DNA of 64,000 nt from an uncultured Collinsella sp. (GTDB lineage Bacteria > Actinomycetota > Coriobacteriia > Coriobacteriales > Coriobacteriaceae). The position numbers and the translations under genes were made by a program. The notes beneath the pieces are model-generated. The model made no database searches. It was not told the origin of the DNA and was given only the letters and a program-made list of their open reading frames with translations. Every line of letters begins with the position of its first letter. Within the stretch, counting starts at the first letter, position 1. Below are positions 17,253 through 26,508 of the stretch, piece after piece. The DNA lies in assembly GCA_934650095.1 (NCBI GenBank), contig CAKUFT010000001.1, positions 43,402 through 107,401 on the forward strand, read 5' to 3'.

Positions 17253-19337
17253 ATGGATACTACCGATAGCGCCTATGGCGACAAACTCATCCGTCTCGAC
17301 ACGTTCGATACCGCCGTGGCAGTCGACCCCAGTGCCGAGGACGACGCCAAGCGCCGGTTTATGACGCTTATTCTTCAGACGGCATACCGCGACGGCGGCA
17401 ATATCGGGCACGTGCTGCGCGCGACCAACACGAGCGGCGAGGTCTTTGCCGTCAAGCTGCTCAAGGACAACACCATCCTTTCCGGCCAGACGTCCGATCG
17501 CTCTGCCGAGCAAGCGGCTGCGCACCTGGCCAGCACCGCCGCGCTGTTCGAGGAGTACCGTCATCTGTGTACCGTCTCGCACCTGCGCGGATTTCCGCGC
17601 GTCTATGGCTACGGATCGTGCGAGGATGACCCGCTCATCCTCATGGAGTGGGTCGAGGGTACCTCGCTCAAGCAGGCGCTGCCCCTGCTTCCGCACGACG
17701 CCTCGGGCGGGCTGACCACCCAGATGGTCGCCGCCGTCGGAAACGCCGTGCTACGCGCGCTCTTGATGACCCAAGGCCTCGTGAATCCGGTCGTCCATCG
17801 CGACCTGTCGCCTGCCAATATCATGTTCCGCACCACCAGCCGAACGCTCGAGCAGCAGATCGCCGATTGCTCCTTTGACCCCTGCCTCATCGACATGGGC
17901 TCCGCGACCATGGCACTCGGCGACGACACGATCACCCGACGTGCCGACATTTGGCGCTTTGCCACACCCGCATATGCCGCGCCCGAGATGCTCACACAGG
18001 ATATCGAAGGCATCGCGGCCCTTCGCCGCTCGCCCGCGATCGACGTCTATGCGCTTTCGAGCATTCTGTACCAGCTCTACAGCGGTCGTAAGCCGTTCGA
18101 CATCGAGTCGACGGGTGCCGCGGCAACCGGCTCGTTCTACCTCATAAAGACCAAGACCAAGCCGGCACCGCTCAAGCCGCGCTGCGAGGACGATGAAGCG
18201 CTCGTCCAGATCATCATGAAAGGCATCTCGGTCGAACAGGGCGATCGCCCTACCGAGCAGCAGATGCTCGAGGTGCTCTCGGCATACCTCCCCGCTGCAG
18301 AATCTGAGGGCCGCGAGGGCGCAGGAGACGAGGCCGCAATTGATATCGATTCTGGCACGCACCTTAAGGTCGACGTCGCCGGCGAGCGCGCGCGAGAGAT
18401 CCTGGAGCAGGCCCGGCACGATGCCATGACCCGCCGCCGCTTTATTATCGGTGGCGTCGTTGCAGCCGTTGCGGGGCTCAGCGTCATTGGGGCGGCGACC
18501 CATGGCTTTGGCATCCCCGACTACCTGGACGGCATCCGCGGTTCGCTTGACGACTACACTTGGGATCAGCTGCAGGAGATTTCGCTCAAGATTAAGGCCG
18601 CCGAGACCCGTAGCGAGGCACGCGAGATTGCCAAGCGCTACCACCTGCTCGATGCCGATGGGCATATCCCCTATCCGTGTACCAAGCGCGTGAAACTCAC
18701 CAACGGGCTGGAGGTCGGCGCGCAGCTTGTGGGCATCCGTCACGATGAGCTTCTGGACGGGACGGGCAAGGCCGGGCTGACGTTTATGTTCGATGCGGGT
18801 ATTGCCGAGCGCAACGCTGCGGCTGAACCGCCGAGCGCCGGCTGGGCAGATTGCGAGCTGCGGGAATGGCTCGACAGCGACGGCCTTAAGCTGCTGCCCA
18901 ACGAGTTGCGCGCGCTTATTAAGGCCGTCAAGAAGACCTCGAACAACGTGGGCGTCGCCAGAAGCGCTTCGTGTCTGAGTGAGCTGCCCGCGACGCTCTG
19001 GCTGCCCGCCATGGTCGAGCTGTGCGGCGTGCAGCCGCCCGATTCGTTTGCCGAGGACTATCACTACCTGGCAGACATCTACAACGGCGAAGGCAAGGAG
19101 TATCAGCTGTTCCACGAGCTTAAGGTGAGCCCATATTCCACCAACTCGACCATGGTGCGCCAGTGGAAGGGCAAGGACACCTGCTGGTGGGAGCGCACGG
19201 TGAGTCCCGACACGTCGGAGGAAAAGGGCACGGTCTATATCAACCGTGTCGGCGACGACGGCGACGTGTTTATGTACGCCACGCCCGCGAGCAAACCGGA
19301 CAAGCGGACCTGCGTGATCCCCGGGTTCTGTATTTAG
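17253..19337 (+). CDS. Transmembrane Ser/Thr kinase with DUF6273-like outer domain
   Basis: The 694-residue protein has an N-terminal kinase domain with lysine 68, HRDLSPAN (182-189), DMG (214-216) in place of DFG and APE (243-245). A linker and one TM helix (about 396-418) precede an extracytoplasmic region; residues about 475-694, with WADCELREWL and CWWERT motifs, resemble the DUF6273 surface domain found in Firmicutes and Coriobacteriia, which probably senses an external ligand. AAAGGA precedes the ATG. It is a paralogue of the kinase at 13330 through the shared LRGFPxVYGxG segment, but with a real sensor domain. The domain name is from memory and less certain than the kinase call. Confidence 0.9.
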   Translation: MDTTDSAYGDKLIRLDTFDTAVAVDPSAEDDAKRRFMTLILQTAYRDGGNIGHVLRATNTSGEVFAVKLLKDNTILSGQTSDRSAEQAAAHLASTAALFEEYRHLCTVSHLRGFPRVYGYGSCEDDPLILMEWVEGTSLKQALPLLPHDASGGLTTQMVAAVGNAVLRALLMTQGLVNPVVHRDLSPANIMFRTTSRTLEQQIADCSFDPCLIDMGSATMALGDDTITRRADIWRFATPAYAAPEMLTQDIEGIAALRRSPAIDVYALSSILYQLYSGRKPFDIESTGAAATGSFYLIKTKTKPAPLKPRCEDDEALVQIIMKGISVEQGDRPTEQQMLEVLSAYLPAAESEGREGAGDEAAIDIDSGTHLKVDVAGERAREILEQARHDAMTRRRFIIGGVVAAVAGLSVIGAATHGFGIPDYLDGIRGSLDDYTWDQLQEISLKIKAAETRSEAREIAKRYHLLDADGHIPYPCTKRVKLTNGLEVGAQLVGIRHDELLDGTGKAGLTFMFDAGIAERNAAAEPPSAGWADCELREWLDSDGLKLLPNELRALIKAVKKTSNNVGVARSASCLSELPATLWLPAMVELCGVQPPDSFAEDYHYLADIYNGEGKEYQLFHELKVSPYSTNSTMVRQWKGKDTCWWERTVSPDTSEEKGTVYINRVGDDGDVFMYATPASKPDKRTCVIPGFCI

Positions 19338-19380
19338 AGGCGGAGGGCTGCTGCGACGGGGCTCCCGGCCCCGGCGTTTA

Positions 19381-19677
19381 TCTCAATCTGTAACATCTAG
19401 GACCCAAATACCGGCCTAACTGTTACAGATTGAGATGTTGAGCAGGCGGCGGGACGGTTTGTCTCAATCTGTAACATCTACTCGGCAAAAACGGGTCTAG
19501 TTGTTACAGAACGAGACAAACCCCAACCCCGCGAGACAACGTCTCAATCTGTAACAGTAAGAGGCCAAGAACCTCTCCAGATGTTACAGATTGAGACATT
19601 TGGCAACCGCCGAATTGTTTGTCTCGATTTGTAACAGTTAGAGGCCATTTTCCCTGCTAGATGTTACAGAACGAGAC
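19381..19677. repeat. Hairpin repeat array A, four 57-bp units
   Basis: Four units (starting 19381, 19461, 19541, 19621) repeat with an 80-bp period. Each unit is an inverted repeat of GTCTCAATCTGTAACA around a variable loop of about 25 bp, separated by 23-bp spacers. Arms vary mostly at positions 6-9. The array fills the gap between the kinase and the LPxTG gene; no ORF or T-run terminator is visible inside it. Confidence 0.92.
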
Positions 19678-19740
19678 GCTAGCTTGCCGAGGGCTTCGCC
19701 TCATAAATGTGACTCAAATGTGTCGATATTTCCTCGCCAA

Positions 19741-19752
19741 TGTTGCGCAACA
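19741..19752. promoter_or_regulatory. Perfect palindrome TGTTGCGCAACA upstream of the surface protein
   Basis: An exact copy of the 12-bp palindrome lies 66 bp before the ATG of the LPxTG protein, the same distance class as at the kinase and FHA promoters. Confidence 0.7.
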
Positions 19753-19818
19753 GGAGCCCTTTCAAAGGTCTTAACGTACGAATTGTCATAGGTACCCCTT
19801 CAATGATTGGGAGAAGAA

Positions 19819-22800
19819 ATGGCAAAGTACGCACCCAAACACTTGGAAACCTCGGGCGGCGCCGAGCCCCGTCGCGCATTCGCGGGTCACAAGACCGCGC
19901 GACTCGCCGTCACCGCAGCCACCACCATCGCAATGACCGGCTCGTCGTTGCTCGCCCCGTTCTCGGCATTTGCCAACGATGTGAGCGGCGCCACGGCACA
20001 GGACGCAATCATGTCCCCGCTCGCCGTCCACGCCGGCGAGGCGGCAGGCTCCGCAGTAAAGACGAACGCCCAGAAGATTGCCGACTTGCAGGCCGCAATC
20101 GACGCCACAAAGGCTGCCGAGGCAGAAGCCAAGTCCGACTACGACACGGCGGCTGCCCCCTATATCGAAAAACAGACGGCCCGCGACAACGCACAGACCG
20201 CCTACGACGCTTCCGTCTCCGACAATTCGCAGGCAGAGGCCGCCGCGCGTGCCGAATACGCTCGCCAGCTCGATGAAAGCGTCAAGGCGGCCGACAGCGC
20301 CAGTGCCACGCTAAAGGATGCCCAGAGCAAGCTCGACACGGCCAAGGCCGATGCCGAGGGCAAGACGAAGGCGCTCGACTCCGCAAAGCAGGCGGCAGCC
20401 GATGCACAAGCCAAGCTTGAGGAAGCCCAGAAGGCAGCCGCCAACGCAACGCCGGAGGAAATCAAGGCAGCCGAGCAGTCTGCCGCAGATGCCCAGAAGG
20501 TTCTTGACCAGGCAAAGGCCGCAAAGACCGCTGCCGACTCCGCGTTCGCCGACGCCCAGCAGGCTCAGAGCGCCGCACAGAGCGCTTACGACGAGGCAGC
20601 GGGCACGCTGGCTTCTGCCCAGCAGGCAAAGACCGCCGCGGACGGTAAGGTAGCTGACGCGCAGGCGGCGTATGACAGCGCACAGGCAGACCTCGCCGCA
20701 GCAAAGGCAGGCGCCGAGGGCCCGGAGTATGACGCCGCCCAGGCAAAGGTCGACGCTGCCCAAAGCGCGCTCGATCAAGCAAAGCAGCAGCAGGCAGCCG
20801 CCGAAGCAGGGCTATCTCAGGCAAATAGCGACGTTGCATCCAAGCAGGACGCCCTCACTGGCGCCGAAAGCGAGCTCAAAGCCAAGAAGCAGGCAGTCAC
20901 AGCAGCAGAGAATGATGTAACGGCTGCTCAGGCAAAAGCCGACGCAGTGCAGTCGGAGCTAGCCTCGGCAAAGCAGGCACATGCTGCCGAACTGGAAAAG
21001 GCAAGGGACGCTCAGCAACAAGTCGACCAAGCGAAAGCCGAGAAGGAGCAGGCAGACAAGGCACTTGAAAAGGCAAAGGCAGACCAGGCAGTAGCCGATC
21101 AAGCCGTTGTCGATGCACAGAAAGCATACGATACCTGCAAGGCGGCAGCCGATAAGGCTACGACGGCGGAGGCACAGAGCGTCATCGGCTTCTACCAGTT
21201 CATCGGTGCCAACGACGCCGCAAACATCATCTATAAGCAGAGCGACTTAAACCCGACGACCATCGGCGCCGAAAAAGACGGAACGTCACTCGACAACGCT
21301 AAGCTATCGTTTGACAAACTGCGCGAGATAAACGAGTACCGCAAGAGCGTCGGTCTTAGCGAGCTTAAGGTGACGGCAGAGCAGATGGCGATTGCTCAGT
21401 CTGATTCCAATTACTCTGACGCAACGAAGGGGCACTCAGACTATGCCGGATTTGAAAATGCCGCCTGGAACTTCAGCACCAAAGAAAATATCGCACACCA
21501 ATGGGTTGATAAAGAAAAGCTGATATTTGACCAGGCTGCAGCGAAAGCCAACCTTGGTGAAATTGCTCCCAAGGATGCTTGGAAGGTTTTCTGGAGCCAT
21601 GGCACTGAATTTGGAGCTCAGGGTGTAGGCTTTGGCACCGTCGGCCACTATTTGAATATCGTACAGCCTGACGCCAAGACCATGGGATACGGCATCAACT
21701 CGCGCGGAACCCTTTGGCCGTATGTATTCGTCTTGGAGATCGACAACAATTACGGTTCATACGAGAAAGAATACTCGATCGATGAACTCGAGAATCTCTT
21801 TGATCAGTATCAGCTAAACCTCTCCAAGGCCAGCGAAAAACTCGCCGCCGCAAAGACGGACCTTGAGCAAAAGCGCAGCACAGCGACATCGAAAGCCGAT
21901 GCCGTAAAGGCAGCAGAGACCCTCGTCGCTCAAAAGCAAGAGGGCATTGATGCCGCAAATGCCAACCTTAACGCCGAAAATGGCAACGTAGCAAGCGCCG
22001 CCGCTGCGGTCGCTCAGGCAGAGCAAAAGCTCACTGAGGCGAACGGGAAGGTTACCGAAGCCGAAGACCAGGTCAAAGCAGCTCAAAGCAACGTGGCGCC
22101 CGCAGAGCAGGTCGTCAACCAGAAGCGCGCCGAGCTTAAGGCATCGCAAGAGCAAGCCGCTCAGAGTCAGAAGAAGGTTGATGACGCCAAGGCAGAGGCT
22201 CTCTTAAAGCAGCAAGCCCTGCAAGATGAAAAGAAGGAACTTGCCAAGTATTCTGCCGATGTTGCTGCGGCTCAGGAGAAGGCTGACAAGGCTCATCAAA
22301 CGCTTGATGAAGCCATGGCCGCCCAGGCATCTGCCCAGAGTGCTCTCGAAAAGGCGAAGCTTGACGAGACCGCCAAGAAGCAGGCCCTCGACACCGCGAA
22401 GGACAACGCCGAGGCCAAGGCAGCAACCGCGGAGCACGCCACAAGCAATCTGACCACGGCGGAAAACGACTTTATCTCGAAGAAGGCCCATGCCGACGCT
22501 TTGAGCAATGCGGCCGGCAACCTTGCCGCGGCCAAGGCGGCCAAGAAGGACGCCGACGCAACAGCAACCGAGGCCGAAGCCGCCCTTAGCGCGGCAAACG
22601 ACGCCATCGCAAACGCTGAGCAAGCGGTCGAGAATTCTCAGGCCGCATCGGACGCCGCTGCCGCCGCCCTTGGAAAGCTCAAGTCCGTCAACGTCGAAAA
22701 CGGCATTGCTACCGGCTCTGACGCAAACGCGAATGACACCCTCAATGCCCTCTTTGCCAAGTGCATCGCCGCCAAGCAGGCAGAGCATGACGCGAAGGCC

Positions 22801-23154
22801 GTACTCGATGCCGCTCAGGCAGACCTTGATGCTGCAACGCCCGCCTACACCGCGGCCCTCAACGCCTACAACGAGGCGAAGGCAAAGCGCATTGCCGCAG
22901 AGCAGGCCTTGAAGGACGAGATCGCCCGCCAGGAACAGGAGGCGGCGAAGGCCGAGCAGGCCAAGATCACGCAGGCTGCCGCCAAGCCGGTTGCCGGAAA
23001 GCCGTCGGCCGGCAATGCCAAGGCGGTCAGCAACTCGGCATTGCCCACCACGGGCGACAATGCTGCGCTCTCGGGTGAGACGTTCGTCATCGGAGGCGTC
23101 GTGCTCGTGGCTGCCGGCGTCTTCCTGACCGACAAGAAACGCCGTCAGGAGTAA
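19819..23154 (+). CDS. LPxTG-anchored coiled-coil surface protein with central CAP domain
   Basis: The 1111-residue protein begins with a long signal peptide (about 1-52, cleavage near AFA-N) containing an Arg-Arg pair. Two very long Ala/Lys/Glu/Gln coiled coils (about 78-450 and 655-1060) flank a CAP/SCP-like domain (about 494-640; GHSDYAGFEN and HYLNIV region). It ends with LPTTG (1075-1079), a hydrophobic helix and a KKRRQE tail for sortase anchoring. The layout is a stalk-domain-stalk adhesin. The start is the ATG after GGGAG; an in-frame TTG lies 12 bp upstream. Hairpin arrays A and B flank the gene and the candidate operator precedes it, linking it to the signalling island. No sortase gene is in the window. 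Confidence 0.92.
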   Translation: MAKYAPKHLETSGGAEPRRAFAGHKTARLAVTAATTIAMTGSSLLAPFSAFANDVSGATAQDAIMSPLAVHAGEAAGSAVKTNAQKIADLQAAIDATKAAEAEAKSDYDTAAAPYIEKQTARDNAQTAYDASVSDNSQAEAAARAEYARQLDESVKAADSASATLKDAQSKLDTAKADAEGKTKALDSAKQAAADAQAKLEEAQKAAANATPEEIKAAEQSAADAQKVLDQAKAAKTAADSAFADAQQAQSAAQSAYDEAAGTLASAQQAKTAADGKVADAQAAYDSAQADLAAAKAGAEGPEYDAAQAKVDAAQSALDQAKQQQAAAEAGLSQANSDVASKQDALTGAESELKAKKQAVTAAENDVTAAQAKADAVQSELASAKQAHAAELEKARDAQQQVDQAKAEKEQADKALEKAKADQAVADQAVVDAQKAYDTCKAAADKATTAEAQSVIGFYQFIGANDAANIIYKQSDLNPTTIGAEKDGTSLDNAKLSFDKLREINEYRKSVGLSELKVTAEQMAIAQSDSNYSDATKGHSDYAGFENAAWNFSTKENIAHQWVDKEKLIFDQAAAKANLGEIAPKDAWKVFWSHGTEFGAQGVGFGTVGHYLNIVQPDAKTMGYGINSRGTLWPYVFVLEIDNNYGSYEKEYSIDELENLFDQYQLNLSKASEKLAAAKTDLEQKRSTATSKADAVKAAETLVAQKQEGIDAANANLNAENGNVASAAAAVAQAEQKLTEANGKVTEAEDQVKAAQSNVAPAEQVVNQKRAELKASQEQAAQSQKKVDDAKAEALLKQQALQDEKKELAKYSADVAAAQEKADKAHQTLDEAMAAQASAQSALEKAKLDETAKKQALDTAKDNAEAKAATAEHATSNLTTAENDFISKKAHADALSNAAGNLAAAKAAKKDADATATEAEAALSAANDAIANAEQAVENSQAASDAAAAALGKLKSVNVENGIATGSDANANDTLNALFAKCIAAKQAEHDAKAVLDAAQADLDAATPAYTAALNAYNEAKAKRIAAEQALKDEIARQEQEAAKAEQAKITQAAAKPVAGKPSAGNAKAVSNSALPTTGDNAALSGETFVIGGVVLVAAGVFLTDKKRRQE

Positions 23155-23212
23155 GGATTTCGGGAGGACGGCTTCTCCCCTCTCCCGCTACTCCGTAAAC
23201 CCCGCCCAACAT

Positions 23213-23250
23213 ACGCCGGGGCGTCCATCACACGGGCGCCCCGGCGTTTT
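23213..23250 (+). terminator. Intrinsic terminator of the surface protein gene
   Basis: A 10-bp perfect stem CGCCGGGGCG/CGCCCCGGCG (23214-23223 with 23237-23246) is followed by TTTT, 60 bp after the stop codon. Confidence 0.88.
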
Positions 23251-23284
23251 ACGTTGTATGGGCTGGGACATCTGCTCCGAGATT

Positions 23285-23583
23285 GTCTTGATCTGTAACG
23301 GTTAGGGCCTGAAAACCCCGCTAGATGTTACAGATTGAGACGTTAGCTTGCCGCCCGAAACGTTCGTCTCAATCTGTAACATCTGGAGCCTGAAAACCGG
23401 TCTAGTTGTTACAGATTGAGACAAACTCCAACCTCGCGAGACAACATCTCGATCTGTAACAGTAAGGGGTCAAAAACCTCTCCAGATGTTACAGATTGAG
23501 ACATTTGAGTTGTTGGCTGATGGTTTGTCTCGACCTGTAACAGTTAAGGTCCAAAAACGGGTCTAGTTGTTACAGATCGAGAT
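23285..23583. repeat. Hairpin repeat array B, four 57-bp units
   Basis: Four units start at 23285, 23366, 23446 and 23527, with the same 57-bp hairpin and 80-81-bp period as array A. Unit loops and spacers match array A in part: the spacer at 23423-23445 matches 19518-19540 except for two bases, and the loop of unit 3 matches that of array A unit 3. Arrays A and B are therefore diverged direct copies bracketing the surface protein. Confidence 0.92.
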
Positions 23584-23656
23584 GAATGGCTGGACGGTCC
23601 GCTGGCCCGACAGCTGACCCCTTCTGTAACGAAATATCATACATTTTCATCCCCAC

Positions 23657-23687
23657 TGGACACCCCCAGGGGGTATGGGTGTATAGT
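23657..23687 (+). promoter_or_regulatory. copA promoter with CsoR-type operator
   Basis: TGGACA (23657-23662) and TATAGT (23682-23687) are spaced by 19 bp, and the spacer carries a C-run/G-run palindrome, ACACCCCCAGGGGGTAT (23660-23676). A CCCCC/GGGGG dyad flanked by TA-rich edges is the usual CsoR binding site and fits the csoR gene at the operon end. The long spacer is also what MerR-type CueR regulators use, but no such gene is seen. Confidence 0.6.
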
Positions 23688-23734
23688 ATCGGCAGGTTAA
23701 CATTTCCGACACTACGTCACAGAAAGGAGAGGCC

Positions 23735-26077
23735 ATGGCTCAAGATAAGTTCGACGTGGGCGGCATGACGTGCGCCGCCTGCCAGGCACACGTGGATCGC
23801 GCCGTCAGCAAGCTCGACGGCGTCCAAAGCGTCGCAGTCAATCTGCTCGCCGGCTCCATGCTGGTCGACTATGACCCCGCGCAGGTCACCCCCGACGACA
23901 TCTGCACCGCCGTCGACCGCGCGGGCTACTCGGCATCACCCGTCAGCGCGGGCACCGAGGCCACCCCAGGCGGCAGCGCGCAGGCCAGGTCCGGCGCCAC
24001 CCATATGGAGTCGCCCACCAAAAAGCTGGAGGCCGCCGTCTCCGCCATGCGCACCCGACTCATCGTCTCAATCATCTTCCTCGTCCCGCTGTTCTATATA
24101 GGCATGGGGCACATGCTCGGCTGGCCGCTGCCCGGCATCTTTACCGACCACACGCACAGCATGACGCTCGCCCTCACAGAGCTCGTTCTGCTCATCCCCA
24201 TCGTCTACGTCAACGACGCGTACTTTATCAACGGGTTTAAATCGCTGGCCCACGGCGCGCCCACCATGGACGCGCTCATCGCCGTCGGCGCCACCGCGTC
24301 CATCGCCTGGTCGCTCTATGCCATGTTTATCATGGCCGACCAGCTGGCCGCCGGACAGGTCCACGAGGCCATGATGACGGGCATGGACAACCTGTATTTT
24401 GAGAGCGCCGGCACGATTCTGTCGCTCGTCACCGTGGGCAAGTACCTCGAGACGCGCAGCAAGTCCAAGACCGGCGGTGCGATCGAGGCGCTGATCGATC
24501 TGGCGCCCAGGACGGCGACCGTCGTGGCCGAGGATGGCAGCGAGGCCATCGTCGACGTCGACGCCATCCTGCCCGGCCAGGTGCTGCGCGTGCGTCCCGG
24601 CGAGTCCATCCCCGTCGACGGCGTGGTGCTCGAGGGTGCCTCGGCCGTCGATGAGAGCGCGCTTACCGGCGAGTCCATCCCCGTGGAAAAGACCGCCGGC
24701 GACACCGTCAACGCCGCCACGGTCAACCGCACCGGGTCGTTCACCTTCCGCGCCACGCGCGTGGGCGCCGACACGTCGCTCGCCAAGATCATCCAGCTCG
24801 TCGAAGACGCCAACGCCACCAAGGCGCCCATCGCGCGCATGGCCGACAAGGTCGCCGGCGTGTTTGTGCCCGTGGTGTTTGCGATCTCGGCCGTGACCTT
24901 TGTGACGTGGATGGCGCTGACCGGAAGTGTGAACGAGGCGCTCACCTCCGCCGTCGCCGTGCTGGTGATCAGCTGCCCGTGCGCGCTGGGCCTGGCCACG
25001 CCCGTCGCCATTATGGTCGGCACCGGCAAGGGCGCCGAGATGGGCATTCTGTTTAAGAGCGCCGAGGCACTGGAGAACCTGCGCAACGTGAGCACCGTGG
25101 TGCTCGACAAGACGGGCACCGTCACCCGCGGCAAGCCGGCTGTGACCGACATCGTGGTGGCGACGCGCGCCGACGGGACACCCGCCATGAGCGAGAAGGC
25201 CCTGCTGAAACTTGCCGCCGCGCTGGAGCGCCAAAGTGAGCATCCGCTGGCCGAGGCGATTATGGCCGAGTGCGAGACACGCGGAATCGTCGCGCGCATG
25301 GTCGAGGACTTTTCCGCCGTGCCCGGTCGCGGCGTCACGGCGCGCGAGGGGCAGAACGCCATTGCCGCCGGCAACGTGCAACTGATGAACGAGCTGGGGG
25401 TCGCCGTGCCCGCTGGTCTTGCCGAGCAATTTGCCGCCGAGGGCAAGACACCGCTGTTCTTTGCCAAGAACGGCGAGCTTGCCGGCATCATCGCCGTGGC
25501 CGATGAGGTTAAGGAGACGAGCGCCGGAGCTATCGCCGCGCTGCGCTCGCTCGGCGTCGACGTGCGCATGCTCACCGGTGACAACCGCGTGACGGCCGAG
25601 GCCATCGCCCGCCGCGTGGGGCTTACCAGCGAGCAGGTTATCGCCGACGTTCTGCCCGCCGACAAGGAGCGCCATGTACGCGAGCTGCAGGATGCGGGCG
25701 GCAAGGTCGCCATGGTGGGCGACGGCATCAATGACTCCCCCGCCCTGGCGCGCGCCGATGTGGGCCTTGCCATCGGCACCGGCGCCGACATCGCCAAGGA
25801 AGGGGCAGATGTGGTACTCATGCGCAGCGACCTCATGGACGTCGCCCGTGCCATCGAGCTATCACGCGCCACGATCCGCAACATCAAGCAGGACCTGTTC
25901 TGGGCGCTGTTCTACAACGGCATCGGCATCCCGCTGGCCGCGGGCGTGTTCTTCCCGCTCACCGACTGGCAGCTCTCGCCCATGTTCGGCGCCGCAGCCA
26001 TGAGCCTGTCGAGTGTCTGCGTCGTAAGCAACGCGCTGCGCTTACGAGCTTTCCGTCCATCAGTTGCGGTGAAATAG
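23735..26077 (+). CDS. copA: Copper-exporting P1B-type ATPase
   Basis: The 780-residue inner-membrane pump expels Cu(I) using ATP. One N-terminal heavy-metal domain has CAAC at 13-16; the membrane metal site CPC is at 414-416; the phosphorylation motif DKTGT starts at 458; [10 protein letters not shown] follows in the hinge. AAAGGAGAGG precedes the ATG. First gene of the copA-copZ-csoR operon and controlled by the CsoR-type operator upstream. The last codons (Ser-Val-Ala-Val-Lys-stop) are supplied by the left arm of a family-2 palindromic repeat at 26062, so the original C-terminus was probably replaced by repeat insertion. Confidence 0.97.
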   Translation: MAQDKFDVGGMTCAACQAHVDRAVSKLDGVQSVAVNLLAGSMLVDYDPAQVTPDDICTAVDRAGYSASPVSAGTEATPGGSAQARSGATHMESPTKKLEAAVSAMRTRLIVSIIFLVPLFYIGMGHMLGWPLPGIFTDHTHSMTLALTELVLLIPIVYVNDAYFINGFKSLAHGAPTMDALIAVGATASIAWSLYAMFIMADQLAAGQVHEAMMTGMDNLYFESAGTILSLVTVGKYLETRSKSKTGGAIEALIDLAPRTATVVAEDGSEAIVDVDAILPGQVLRVRPGESIPVDGVVLEGASAVDESALTGESIPVEKTAGDTVNAATVNRTGSFTFRATRVGADTSLAKIIQLVEDANATKAPIARMADKVAGVFVPVVFAISAVTFVTWMALTGSVNEALTSAVAVLVISCPCALGLATPVAIMVGTGKGAEMGILFKSAEALENLRNVSTVVLDKTGTVTRGKPAVTDIVVATRADGTPAMSEKALLKLAAALERQSEHPLAEAIMAECETRGIVARMVEDFSAVPGRGVTAREGQNAIAAGNVQLMNELGVAVPAGLAEQFAAEGKTPLFFAKNGELAGIIAVADEVKETSAGAIAALRSLGVDVRMLTGDNRVTAEAIARRVGLTSEQVIADVLPADKERHVRELQDAGGKVAMVGDGINDSPALARADVGLAIGTGADIAKEGADVVLMRSDLMDVARAIELSRATIRNIKQDLFWALFYNGIGIPLAAGVFFPLTDWQLSPMFGAAAMSLSSVCVVSNALRLRAFRPSVAVK

Positions 26078-26128
26078 GGCGTAATATGCTGAGCTAAACC
26101 GCTTTTTAGTCCGTATTCCACCGCAACT
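26062..26128. repeat. Family-2 palindrome (GCGGTGAAAT arms), copy a
   Basis: The 67-bp inverted repeat begins AGTTGCGGTGAAAT and ends ATTCCACCGCAACT. The inner arms have diverged, so this is the least regular copy. Its left arm contains the copA stop codon and its right arm ends 28 bp before copZ. Confidence 0.85.
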
Positions 26129-26156
26129 CTTAATACTCGATATAAAGGAGACCATC

Positions 26157-26378
26157 ATGAACTACGTAATTAAGACCGCTGGCCTCATGTGCGGCCACTG
26201 CGACGCTACCGTCGAGACCGCGCTGCTCAACGTAGCCGGCGTGACCGATGCCGATGCCGATCACGAGACCCAGACCGTCCAGGTTGAGTGCGCCGACACC
26301 GTGACCCCCGAGCAGCTCGCCGCCGCCGTCGAGGGCGCCGGCGACAAGTTCCACGCCCTGTCCGTAACCGCCGCGTAG
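26157..26378 (+). CDS. copZ: Copper chaperone with heavy-metal-associated domain
   Basis: The 73-residue soluble ferredoxin-fold protein has the metal-binding CGHC (Cys 12 and 15, in GLMCGHC) near the N-terminus. It carries cytoplasmic Cu(I) to CopA and can hand copper to CsoR. AAAGGAG precedes the ATG, and it follows copA by 79 bp across a family-2 palindrome. Length and single domain match the CopZ family; the position between copA and csoR supports the role. Confidence 0.93.
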   Translation: MNYVIKTAGLMCGHCDATVETALLNVAGVTDADADHETQTVQVECADTVTPEQLAAAVEGAGDKFHALSVTAA

Positions 26379-26391
26379 CAGCCGCCACCCA

Positions 26392-26474
26392 CCCCCGTCA
26401 GTTGCGGTGAAATACGGACTGTTTTGCGGTCTCAGACCTTCAAACAGTCCGTATTTCACCGCAACTGACGGGGG
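26392..26474. repeat. Family-2 palindrome copy b, 33-bp perfect arms
   Basis: Arms 26392-26424 and 26442-26474 are exact reverse complements around a 17-bp loop; the family core is 26400-26466 and the palindrome is extended by CCCCCGTC/GACGGGGG. It fills the copZ-csoR gap and would form a very stable mRNA hairpin 34 bp before the csoR start. Confidence 0.92.
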
Positions 26475-26508
26475 CATCCGGAAGATCGACCAGAAACGAG
26501 GACCCGCC

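Noticed and set aside
1-19337. Type VI secretion system
   Set aside because: PP2C, FHA, kinase and a Clp ATPase match its regulators, but sheath, Hcp, VgrG, baseplate and membrane-complex genes are absent, and the ATPase lacks ClpV features.
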